Origin: Betaproteobacteria bacterium
GTDB lineage: Bacteria; Pseudomonadota; Gammaproteobacteria; Burkholderiales; SG8-39
Length of the DNA stretch: 5,384 nt
Assembly (NCBI GenBank): GCA_005882235.1
Contig: VBCT01000062.1
Location: 1-5,384 of the forward strand
Reading direction: 5' to 3'
Part shown: positions 1 through 5,251 of the stretch, in pieces
How positions within the stretch are numbered: the stretch's first letter is position 1
Layout of the letters: each line of letters starts with the position of its first letter
The notes under the pieces: generated by a model
What the model was told of the DNA's origin: nothing
Databases searched by the model: none
What the model saw: the letters and a program-made list of their open reading frames with translations, nothing else
Position numbers and translations under genes: made by a program

Positions 1-768
1 CGCGAAAGAGCACGTCGTAGAAGCCCCAGGTCTTGGCGGTGAGCACCGACGGGTAGCCCATCTCCCCGGTCTTGGCGATCAGGGCGAGGCGCACGGCGCG
101 CGATGTCGCGTCGCCCGCGGCCCAGGACTTGCGCGAGCCGGTGTTGGGGGCGTGGCGGTAAGTCCTCAGGCTGTGGCCGTCCACCCAGGCGTGGGAGACG
201 GCGTTGATGATTCCCTCGCGGGAGAGGCCGAGCATCTGCGCAACCACCGCCGTCGACGCGACCTTCACCAAGACCACGTGATCGAGACCGACGCGGTTGA
301 AGCTGTTCTGGAGCGCGATCACGCCCTGGATCTCGTGCGCCTTGATCATCGCGGTGAGCACGTCGCGCACGACGAGCGGAGTGCCGTTGCGCGAAAGCCA
401 ATCGGCCGTGGCGAGAATTGCGCCGAGATTGTCGGAAGGGTGGCCCCACTCCGCAGCGAGCCAGGTGTCGTTGAAGTCCGGATCATCGCCCCGATGTTGA
501 AGGCCGCCTGCACCGGGTCGAGCTGGAATTGCGTGCCGGGGACCCGCGCTCCATTCTGAATCGAAGTGCCCGGAACAATAGGACCTAGCAGCTTGGTGCA
601 CGCGGGATACTCGAGCGCCTCCAGGCCGCAGCCGAGCGTGTCCATCAGGCACAGCCGCGCGGTGTCGTAGGCTTCCGCGCTCCCTATCTCGTGCTTGCTG
701 ACGTAATCGGCGATGTCGACGAGGACCTTGTCCGGCCTGGGCCGGACATTGGAAACGGGCGCTGACAT
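1..768 (-). pseudogene. prpD: 2-methylcitrate dehydratase PrpD, 5' part, frameshifted and cut by the window edge
   Basis: PrpD (MmgE/PrpD family, cytoplasmic) dehydrates 2-methylcitrate to 2-methylaconitate in propionate breakdown. The start is ATG at 768, with AAAGAG five bases upstream and only 2 nt after the previous stop. Residues 1-97 (MSAPVSNVRPRPD..., then DTLGCGLEALEYPAC and FNIGAMIR) match the PrpD N terminus. After the ATC codon at 483-481 the family sequence IRWLDFNDTW is expected. Only two bases (CG) lie before GAC at 478-476, so about 7 nt are missing. In the shifted frame from 478 to the window edge, 159 codons without a stop continue the PrpD match: DFNDTWLAAEWGHPSDNLG, KAHEIQG, FNRVGLDHV, SHAWVDG, RTYRHAPNTGSRKSWAAGDA and TKTWGFYDV-like text. 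As written, translation leaves frame at residue 97 and stops at TGA 348-346, giving 140 aa against about 480-490 normally. The gene identity is near certain; whether the lesion is real or an assembly error is open. Confidence 0.9.
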
Positions 769-770
769 CA

Positions 771-1271
771 CTACTCTTTTTTGAGCGCGTCCCCTTCGCT
801 CGGTGTGGGCTCGGGCGGTGCGCCCAGGTCGATGGTTGGCGGAGCGCCTTGCTCGCCGGCAGGCGGTGCGAGCGGTATCACGACGCTCGGAACGCCCGTA
901 GGCGGAAGCCGCAGGCAGCGATAGTCGCTTTTCGAATCCGCGAAACGCAGCCCCATCGCGGGCGTGCGCTGCTTTGCGCTGCCGTCGGGACGGATCATGA
1001 ATTCCTGACCCTGCGCCGGCTTGACCTTCCACCAGCCGCCCTGGTCGGCGGCGATTTCCGAGCGTCCGTAGATTTCACGCGCAAACCCGTCCACTTCGAT
1101 CGTAACCTGCGACTCGCCCGTGTCGGCGACATAGAGGATGGGGGGCTTGTTGCGGTATTCGATCCCGGGCAGCCGGCATTCCCAGGTGCCGACGATGTCC
1201 CCGGCCGGTGAAGCGGCCGCAGCGCATGGGCCGGCGAGCGCGGCGAGGAACGCGAGCCTCGATAGCTTCAT
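771..1271 (-). CDS. Small exported protein of unknown function inside the prp operon
   Basis: I do not recognise this 166-aa protein. I chose ATG 1271 over the in-frame ATG at 1289 because AAGGAG (1286-1281) sits 9 nt before it, and those bases would be codons in the longer version. Residues 1-20 look like a Sec signal peptide: basic KLSR, a hydrophobic LAFLAALAG core, then AAAA followed by SPAGD as a likely signal peptidase I site. C16 follows AGP, which is not a proper lipobox. The mature part begins GDIVGTWECRLPG, a GxW-type opening seen in some small beta-barrel proteins. It has two cysteines (C32, C119) that could form a disulfide across a domain of about 90 residues. Residues 123-166 are a proline-rich, probably disordered tail ending ALKKE. 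It lies 25 nt after prpC and 2 nt before prpD, so it is very likely co-transcribed. A periplasmic product in a cytoplasmic pathway operon is odd. Its function is unknown. Confidence 0.85.
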   Translation of the reverse strand: MKLSRLAFLAALAGPCAAAASPAGDIVGTWECRLPGIEYRNKPPILYVADTGESQVTIEVDGFAREIYGRSEIAADQGGWWKVKPAQGQEFMIRPDGSAKQRTPAMGLRFADSKSDYRCLRLPPTGVPSVVIPLAPPAGEQGAPPTIDLGAPPEPTPSEGDALKKE

Positions 1272-1280
1272 GACAGTTTG

Positions 1281-1286
1281 CTCCTT
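1281..1286 (-). promoter_or_regulatory. Shine-Dalgarno AAGGAG that sets the start of the exported protein
   Basis: AAGGAG lies 9 nt upstream of ATG 1271 on the minus strand. Using it as a ribosome binding site excludes the longer in-frame start at 1289, whose second and third codons (AAG GAG) would be these same bases, and leaves a standard signal peptide at the N terminus. Confidence 0.75.
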
Positions 1287-1296
1287 CATCTCAGTA

Positions 1297-2451
1297 TCAC
1301 CGGCGCTCCTTGAGGGGCACCCATCGCCGGTCTTCGGGGCCGGTGTAAATGGCGCCCGGGCGGATGATTTTACCGTCGATTCGCTGCTCGATGATGTGCG
1401 CCGACCAGCCCGATGTGCGCGATATCACGAAAACCGGGGTGAACATCGCGGTGGGCACGCCCATCATGTGATAGGAGACCGCACTATACCAGTCCAGATT
1501 GGCGAACATCTTCTTTTCCCGCCACATCACCTGCTCGATCCGTTCGGCGATGTCGAAGAGCTTCGTGTCCCCGCCGGCCTTCGAGAGGCGCCGCGCGACT
1601 TCCTTGATCACCTTGTTGCGCGGATCGCCCGTTGTGTAGACGGGGTGACCGAAGCCGATGACGATCTCCTTGTCGCGCAGCCTTCGCATGATGTCGGCCT
1701 CGGCCTCGCCGGGACCCTTGTAGCGCGACAAGACTTCGAAAGCGAACTCGTTCGCGCCGCCGTGCTTGGGGCCGCGCAGCGCGCCGATTCCCCCGCAGAC
1801 CGCCGAGTAGATGTCCGATCCGGTGCCGGCGATGACGCGGCATGTGAAGGTCGAGGCGTTGAACTCGTGCTCCGCGTAGAGGATGAGCGAGGTATGCATC
1901 TCGCGCACCCAATCGGCGGAGGGCCGCTTGCCGTGCAGCAGGTGCAGGAGGTGCCCCCCGATCGAATCGTCATCGGTCTCGACCTCGATGCGCTTGCGCC
2001 CGCGGCTGAAGTGGTGCCAGTAGAGCAGCATCGAGCCGAGCGACGCCATCAGCCGGTCGGCGATGTCTTTTGCCCGGGCCAAAGGGTGATCGTCCTCTTC
2101 AGGCTCCACGGTGCCGAGCGCCGACACCCCGGTGCGCATCACGTCCATTGGGTGCGCCGATGCCGGCACGGCCTCGAGCGCGGACCTGACCGCTGCCGGC
2201 AGCCCGCGCAGCCCCTTGAGCTTTGACTTGTATGCCGCGAGCTCCGCGGCAGTCGGCAGCTTCTCGTGAACGAGCAGGTGGGCGACTTCCTCGAACTCGG
2301 CCTCATCGGCGAAATCGAGGATGTCGTAACCGCGGTAATGCAGATCATTGCCGCTGCGGCCTACCGTGCACAGCGCCGTGTTTCCGGCCGGGACCCCGGA
2401 GAGCGCGACCGACTTCTTGGGCTTCGGTGCGGCTGCAGCAGCTTCGCTCAT
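1297..2451 (-). CDS. prpC: 2-methylcitrate synthase (citrate synthase family)
   Basis: This 384-aa cytoplasmic enzyme condenses propionyl-CoA with oxaloacetate to give 2-methylcitrate, the entry step of the methylcitrate cycle. The citrate synthase fold signatures appear in order: LHYRGYDILDFA (about 37-48), AEHEFNAST (H195), GALRGPKHGGANE (H230), IGFGHPVY (H269), NLDWYSAVSY (D320) and ISRTSGWSAHIIEQR (R345, R357). H230, H269 and D320 correspond to the citrate synthase catalytic triad (H274, H320, D375 in the pig enzyme). The short form of about 385 residues, without the extended N-terminal domain of hexameric citrate synthases, plus the adjacent prpB, favours PrpC over a plain GltA, although such enzymes often retain some citrate synthase activity. 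Its ATG overlaps the prpB stop by 4 nt (ATGA), with GAAGG just upstream inside prpB, so translational coupling is likely. Residues 3-12 form an Ala/Pro/Lys-rich N-terminal tail. Confidence 0.95.
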   Translation of the reverse strand: MSEAAAAAPKPKKSVALSGVPAGNTALCTVGRSGNDLHYRGYDILDFADEAEFEEVAHLLVHEKLPTAAELAAYKSKLKGLRGLPAAVRSALEAVPASAHPMDVMRTGVSALGTVEPEEDDHPLARAKDIADRLMASLGSMLLYWHHFSRGRKRIEVETDDDSIGGHLLHLLHGKRPSADWVREMHTSLILYAEHEFNASTFTCRVIAGTGSDIYSAVCGGIGALRGPKHGGANEFAFEVLSRYKGPGEAEADIMRRLRDKEIVIGFGHPVYTTGDPRNKVIKEVARRLSKAGGDTKLFDIAERIEQVMWREKKMFANLDWYSAVSYHMMGVPTAMFTPVFVISRTSGWSAHIIEQRIDGKIIRPGAIYTGPEDRRWVPLKERR

Positions 2452-3329
2452 TTCGCCTTCTCTTTGGCGAACAATTCGTCGAGCTTGCGCTCGTAGGCGA
2501 GATAGTCGAGGGTTTCGTAGAGATCGGCACGCGTCTGCATCAGCTCGACGACGCTCTTCTGCGACCCTTCCTTGCGGATCGCATTGTAGACCTTGAGCGC
2601 GGCCGCGTTCATGGCGCGGAACGCCGAGAGAGGATACAGAGCGATCGCTACCTGAGCCGAGCGCAGCTCATCGAGCGTGAAGAGCGGCGTCGCGCCGAAC
2701 TCGGTGATGTTGGCGAGCACCGGCACTTTCACCGCCTCGGCGAACCTGCGGTACATGGAAAGCTCAGGTATAGCCTCGGGAAATACGGCGTCGGCGCCGG
2801 CGTCCACGCAGGCGAGCGTACGCTCGATGGCGCGCTCCAGGCCTTCCACCGCCAGGGCGTCGGTGCGCGCCATCACGATGAAATCCGGATCGGTCTTGGC
2901 ATCCACCGCCGCCTTGATCCGGTCGGCCATTTCCTCCTTCGACACGAGCTCTTTTCCCGGCCGGTGCCCGCAGCGCTTGGCGCCGACCTGGTCTTCGATG
3001 TGCATCGCCGCGGCGCCCGACTTGATCAGCGACTTGACGGTGCGCGCGATGTTGAAGGCGCTCGCGCCGAAACCGGTATCGACGTCGACCAGCAGCGGCA
3101 GTGGGCAAGCGTCCGTGATGCGGCGCACGTCGGTCAGCACGTCCTCGAGATTGCTGATGCCCAGATCGGGGAGCCCGAGAGAGCCGGCGGCGACTCCTCC
3201 GCCGGACAGATAGACGGCCTTGTAGCCGGTGCGCTCGGCGAGCCGCGCGTGGTAGGCGTTGATCGCACCCACGCATTGCAGCGGCTTCTCCGCTTTCATC
3301 GCGGCGCGGAACCGGGCTCCGGCTGACAT
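2448..3329 (-). CDS. prpB: 2-methylisocitrate lyase
   Basis: This 293-aa cytoplasmic enzyme of the isocitrate lyase/PEP mutase superfamily cleaves 2-methylisocitrate to pyruvate and succinate, the last step of the methylcitrate cycle. Seen in the sequence: YLSGGGVAAGS (40-50), LPDLGIS with D55, the metal-binding VDVDTGFG with D82 and D84, IEDQ (E112, D113), and the lyase signature AKRCGHRPGK with catalytic C120. These are followed by MARTDALAVEG and NITEFGATPLF. KRCGH rather than the KKCGH typical of isocitrate lyase, and the length close to the 296 aa of E. coli PrpB, support PrpB. The start ATG 3329 aligns with the N terminus of known PrpB proteins, although the Shine-Dalgarno is weak (AAAATGAG). 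A GC-rich inverted repeat lies 13 nt upstream. The 3' end overlaps prpC by 4 nt. All expected catalytic residues are present. Confidence 0.96.
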   Translation of the reverse strand: MSAGARFRAAMKAEKPLQCVGAINAYHARLAERTGYKAVYLSGGGVAAGSLGLPDLGISNLEDVLTDVRRITDACPLPLLVDVDTGFGASAFNIARTVKSLIKSGAAAMHIEDQVGAKRCGHRPGKELVSKEEMADRIKAAVDAKTDPDFIVMARTDALAVEGLERAIERTLACVDAGADAVFPEAIPELSMYRRFAEAVKVPVLANITEFGATPLFTLDELRSAQVAIALYPLSAFRAMNAAALKVYNAIRKEGSQKSVVELMQTRADLYETLDYLAYERKLDELFAKEKAK

Positions 3330-3342
3330 GGGCTCATTTTAG

Positions 3343-3363
3343 CTCGCCGCGGGCGGCGGCGAG
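3343..3363 (-). repeat. GC-rich inverted repeat in the mdh-prpB gap
   Basis: CTCGCCGC and GCGGCGAG form a perfect 8-bp stem around a 5-nt loop. It begins about 30 nt after the mdh stop and ends 13 nt before the prpB ATG on the minus-strand transcript. It is followed by CTAAAATG, not a U-run, so it does not look like a normal intrinsic terminator on either strand. It could slow read-through, protect the upstream mRNA's 3' end, or restrict ribosome access to the weak prpB start. The rest of the 63-nt gap shows no convincing promoter. Confidence 0.55.
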
Positions 3364-3392
3364 TCGGATCCGCAGACCAGGGTCGATTTTTC

Positions 3393-4385
3393 CTAGCCGA
3401 GCAAAGGCCCGATGCTGTCGCGCTCTTCGTGCAGTTCCTTCAGGGTCGCGTCCATTCTGGAGCGGCTGAATTCGCTCGGCTGTATGCCTTTGACGATCTT
3501 GTACCTGCCGCCTGCGCAAGTCACCGGATAGCCGTAGACCACGCCTTCCGGAATCCCGTAGCTCCCGTCCGAAGGAACGCCCATGCTGACCCAGTTGCCG
3601 GGACGCGTGCCCTGGATCCAGTCGCGCACGTGGTCCATGGCGGCGTTCGCCGCGCTCGCGGCGGAGGACAGCCCGCGGGCCTCGATGATCGCGGCGCCGC
3701 GCTTCTGCACCGTCGGGATGAATTCCGTTTCGAGCCACTCGGGGTCGTTGATCATCGGCCAGACTTTCTTTCCGCCGCACTCCGCCTGGAATACGTCGGG
3801 GTACTGGGTCGCCGAGTGGTTTCCCCAGATCGTGACCTTGCGGATCGAGCCCAGGGGCTTGCCGATTTTCTGCGCGATCTGGGCGACGGCGCGATTGTGG
3901 TCCAGGCGCATCATCGCGGTGAACTGCGTGGCCTTGAGGCCAGTCGCATTCTTCATGGCGATAAGGCAGTTGGTGTTGGCCGGGTTGCCGACCACCAGCA
4001 CCTTGACCTTGCGGCTCGCGACGGCGGCGAGCGCCTTGCCCTGCGGCGCGAAGATCCTGCCGTTCGCCTCGAGCAGGTCCCTGCGCTCCATGCCCGGGCC
4101 GCGCGGACGCGCGCCGACGAGGAGCGCGATTTCGACGTCCTCGAACGCGACCATCGGGTCGGCGGTGGGGACCATGCCGTGCAAGAGCGGAAAGGCGCAG
4201 TCATCGAGCTCCATCATCACGCCCTTCAGCGCTTTTTGAGCTTTCTCGTCGGGAATCTCGAGCATCTGCAGGATCACCGGCTGGTTCTTCCCGAGCATTT
4301 CGCCGCTCGCGATGCGGAAAAGCAGGCTGTAGCCGATCTGGCCGGCGGCGCCCGTCACTGCGACACGAATGGGTTTGTTGGACAT
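3393..4385 (-). CDS. mdh: NAD-dependent malate dehydrogenase
   Basis: This 330-aa cytoplasmic enzyme interconverts malate and oxaloacetate with NAD. It belongs to the cytosolic-like MDH branch common in betaproteobacteria, rather than the shorter E. coli type. Seen in the sequence: the Rossmann loop TGAAGQIG (11-18), E43 in QMLEIPD at the end of strand 2 (favouring NAD), the substrate loop GARPRGPGMERRDLL (R95, R101), GNPANTNC (133-140), MMRLDHNRA with D162 and R165, and WGNHSATQYPD with catalytic H190. ATG 4385 was chosen because AGGGAGAG lies 7 nt upstream and the protein then starts MSNKPIRVAV, as in relatives. An in-frame upstream extension to 4484 would cross the divergent promoter region and is rejected. 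The gene is divergent from sdhC and 63 nt upstream of prpB on the same strand. It supplies oxaloacetate to both the TCA cycle and PrpC. Confidence 0.97.
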   Translation of the reverse strand: MSNKPIRVAVTGAAGQIGYSLLFRIASGEMLGKNQPVILQMLEIPDEKAQKALKGVMMELDDCAFPLLHGMVPTADPMVAFEDVEIALLVGARPRGPGMERRDLLEANGRIFAPQGKALAAVASRKVKVLVVGNPANTNCLIAMKNATGLKATQFTAMMRLDHNRAVAQIAQKIGKPLGSIRKVTIWGNHSATQYPDVFQAECGGKKVWPMINDPEWLETEFIPTVQKRGAAIIEARGLSSAASAANAAMDHVRDWIQGTRPGNWVSMGVPSDGSYGIPEGVVYGYPVTCAGGRYKIVKGIQPSEFSRSRMDATLKELHEERDSIGPLLG

Positions 4386-4392
4386 GGTGAGA

Positions 4393-4400
4393 CTCTCCCT
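4393..4400 (-). promoter_or_regulatory. Ribosome binding site of mdh
   Basis: AGGGAGAG lies 7 nt before ATG 4385 on the minus strand. It decides between this start and in-frame upstream alternatives. Confidence 0.7.
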
Positions 4401-4411
4401 GGAGAAGCGCG

Positions 4412-4417
4412 AATATA
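4412..4417 (-). promoter_or_regulatory. Candidate -10 element for mdh
   Basis: TATATT reads on the minus strand, 26 nt before the mdh start codon. It would place transcription initiation near 4405 and give a 5' leader of about 20 nt that contains the mdh ribosome binding site. The hexamer 17 nt upstream is CTGCGC, a poor -35, so the promoter is either weak or depends on an activator. This is based on pattern and position only. Confidence 0.4.
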
Positions 4418-4461
4418 TCCGGCCTGGCGCTTTTGCGCAGCACAGGCGCGAGTCGAAGCCT

Positions 4462-4469
4462 GCTATAAT
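4462..4469 (+). promoter_or_regulatory. Extended -10 promoter element for sdhCDA
   Basis: TGCTATAAT has a consensus TATAAT (4464-4469) and the upstream TGn of extended -10 promoters, which need little or no -35. The hexamer at 17-bp spacing is CACAGG, not a good -35. The predicted start site is near 4476, giving a leader of about 50 nt to the sdhC ATG. It is the best sigma-70-like match in the divergent spacer. Confidence 0.7.
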
Positions 4470-4488
4470 CTTGACTCCCGTCAAGATT
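4467..4488. promoter_or_regulatory. Perfect inverted repeat with an FNR/Anr-like core over the sdhC promoter
   Basis: Two 9-bp arms, AATCTTGAC and GTCAAGATT, flank TCCC. The core TTGAC-N4-GTCAA (4471-4484) has the half-site spacing of FNR-family sites (consensus TTGAT-N4-ATCAA, with the looser form TTGA-N6-TCAA). The left arm includes the last three bases of the -10 box, and the centre is 1-2 bp past the predicted start site, a placement typical of repression. Only the right arm would be transcribed from that start, which favours a DNA operator over an RNA hairpin. The match to FNR is an inference: the fifth base of each half-site differs from E. coli FNR, and another dimeric regulator could bind the 22-bp palindrome. 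Confidence 0.6.
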
Positions 4489-4509
4489 CCAAATCAGCCC
4501 AAGCGTTGC

Positions 4510-4516
4510 GGAAGGA
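4510..4516 (+). promoter_or_regulatory. Ribosome binding site of sdhC
   Basis: GGAAGGA ends 9 nt before ATG 4526. It favours that ATG over the in-frame TTG at 4517, which directly abuts this purine run. Confidence 0.75.
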
Positions 4517-4525
4517 TTGCTTTAC

Positions 4526-4915
4526 ATGCCTGATCTGACGGCGAAAAAAAAGCGTCCCCTCTGGTATAACCTCAGTCCTCTCAATCTCCCTGTCCCGGGT
4601 CTGGTTTCGATTTTCCACCGCGTCAGCGGTGTGGTGCTTTTCCTCGGGCTCATCGCCTTTCTGTACCTGCTTGACCTGAGTCTCGCTTCCGAAAGCGGCT
4701 ACGCGCAGGCGGCCGGACTCCTGCGCGCTCCGATCGCCAAGCTCCTGGTGATCGCGTCGATCTGGGCGCTCCTGCATCACATGTGCGCGGGGATCCGGCA
4801 CCTGTTCCTCGACGTAGACGTCGGCACGAGCCTGCACACGGCCAGGCGCAGCGCTTTTGCGGTGTTCATCGCCAGCCTCGCGCTGACTGCCTCGATCGCG
4901 GTGCGGATATGGTGA
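4526..4915 (+). CDS. sdhC: Succinate dehydrogenase cytochrome b556 subunit
   Basis: This 129-aa integral membrane subunit, with SdhD, anchors the SdhAB catalytic pair of complex II, binds heme b and forms the ubiquinone site. PLWYNLSPLNLPVPGLVSIFHRVSG (split here as residues 11-20 and 21-35) is the SdhC signature. S28 and R32 in SIFHRVSG correspond to the quinone-site Ser27 and Arg31 of E. coli. H85 in LLHHMCAGIRH matches the heme ligand His84. Three hydrophobic helices are visible, about 34-52, 68-90 and 108-128, which is normal. The cytoplasmic N terminus carries a KKKR stretch. The start ATG 4526 is set by GGAAGGA at 9 nt spacing. The 3' end overlaps sdhD by 7 nt. It is the first gene of the sdh operon, downstream of an extended -10 promoter covered by an FNR-like palindrome. 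Confidence 0.95.
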   Translation: MPDLTAKKKRPLWYNLSPLNLPVPGLVSIFHRVSGVVLFLGLIAFLYLLDLSLASESGYAQAAGLLRAPIAKLLVIASIWALLHHMCAGIRHLFLDVDVGTSLHTARRSAFAVFIASLALTASIAVRIW

Positions 4916-5250
4916 ACCGCATCATCGTCGGTGCGCACTATGGTTTGAAGGACTGGCTCGCGCAGCGCGTCACCGCGCTGCTGATGATCGGCTACACGGT
5001 GATCTTCCTCGTTGTCTGGCCCCGCCCGATGAGTTACGCGGGGTGGAAGGCCTTGTTCGCCCAGGGATGGATGCGCTTCGCGACCTTCCTACTCGTCGCG
5101 AGTGTGCTGATCCACGCCTGGATCGGCATGCGCAATGTCTGGATGGATTACATCAAACACACCGGCGTGCGCCTCACGCTGCAGGTCGCGACGATCCTAT
5201 GGCTCGTCGGCTGCGGCGGCTGGGCGATGCAGATCCTCTGGAGAATCTAG
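4909..5250 (+). CDS. sdhD: Succinate dehydrogenase hydrophobic membrane anchor subunit
   Basis: This 113-aa second membrane anchor of complex II shares the heme and ubiquinone site with SdhC. GLKDWLAQRVTALLM (12-26) and the LIHAWIGMRNVWMDYIKH stretch (67-84) are typical of SdhD. H69 corresponds to E. coli His71, and D80-Y81 to the quinone-site Asp82-Tyr83, with identical spacing. Three membrane helices are visible: about 20-37, 56-77 and 88-110. The ATG at 4909 overlaps the sdhC stop (TGA 4913-4915). GTG at 4912 is an in-frame alternative that would shorten the protein by one residue, and no strong Shine-Dalgarno separates the two. The overlap suggests translational coupling with sdhC. The stop TAG is one base before the sdhA start. 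Confidence 0.95.
   Translation: MVNRIIVGAHYGLKDWLAQRVTALLMIGYTVIFLVVWPRPMSYAGWKALFAQGWMRFATFLLVASVLIHAWIGMRNVWMDYIKHTGVRLTLQVATILWLVGCGGWAMQILWRI
5240..5243 (+). promoter_or_regulatory. Ribosome binding site of sdhA
   Basis: GGAG inside the sdhD 3' end lies 8 nt before GTG 5252, supporting that codon as the sdhA start. Confidence 0.6.
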
Positions 5251-5251
5251 A

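Noticed and set aside
346..1032. Minus-strand 228-codon frame reaching from the exported protein gene into prpD
   Set aside because: Only its part from 768 onward is PrpD, and only down to about 478. The portion before 768 is out-of-frame reading of the exported protein gene, and the last 44 codons are frameshifted prpD.
1224..1226. Cysteine in the signal peptide of the exported protein as a lipoprotein site
   Set aside because: The residues before the cysteine are A-G-P, and proline at -1 does not fit a lipobox. A signal peptidase I site after AAAA is more likely.
1138..2226. Long plus-strand open frame (362 codons) opposite prpC
   Set aside because: It is antisense to a gene with full catalytic motifs. 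Its translation is low-complexity Arg/His/Asp-rich text of the kind made by the complement of GC-rich codons, and no domain is recognisable.
2223..3326. Long plus-strand open frame (367 codons) opposite prpB, overlapping the previous one by 4 nt
   Set aside because: The operon-like overlap is a coincidence. The frame is antisense to an intact prpB and its sequence has no protein-like motifs.
3343..3363. Intrinsic terminator between mdh and prpB
   Set aside because: The stem is strong, but no U-run follows on either strand, so I report it only as an inverted repeat.
4427..4438. GCGC-TTTT-GCGC inverted repeat in the mdh leader region
   Set aside because: The arms are only 4 bp and do not extend, which is expected by chance in GC-rich DNA.
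4517..4525. TTG start three codons upstream for sdhC
   Set aside because: It directly abuts the GGAAGGA ribosome binding site, leaving no spacing. ATG 4526 has the proper 9 nt.
3429..4538. Long plus-strand open frame (369 codons) opposite mdh
   Set aside because: It is antisense to mdh, runs through the divergent promoter region and into sdhC, and shows no recognisable domain.
4481..4837. Minus-strand open frame opposite sdhC
   Set aside because: The translation is a charged shadow of membrane-helix codons. sdhC on the other strand is unmistakable.
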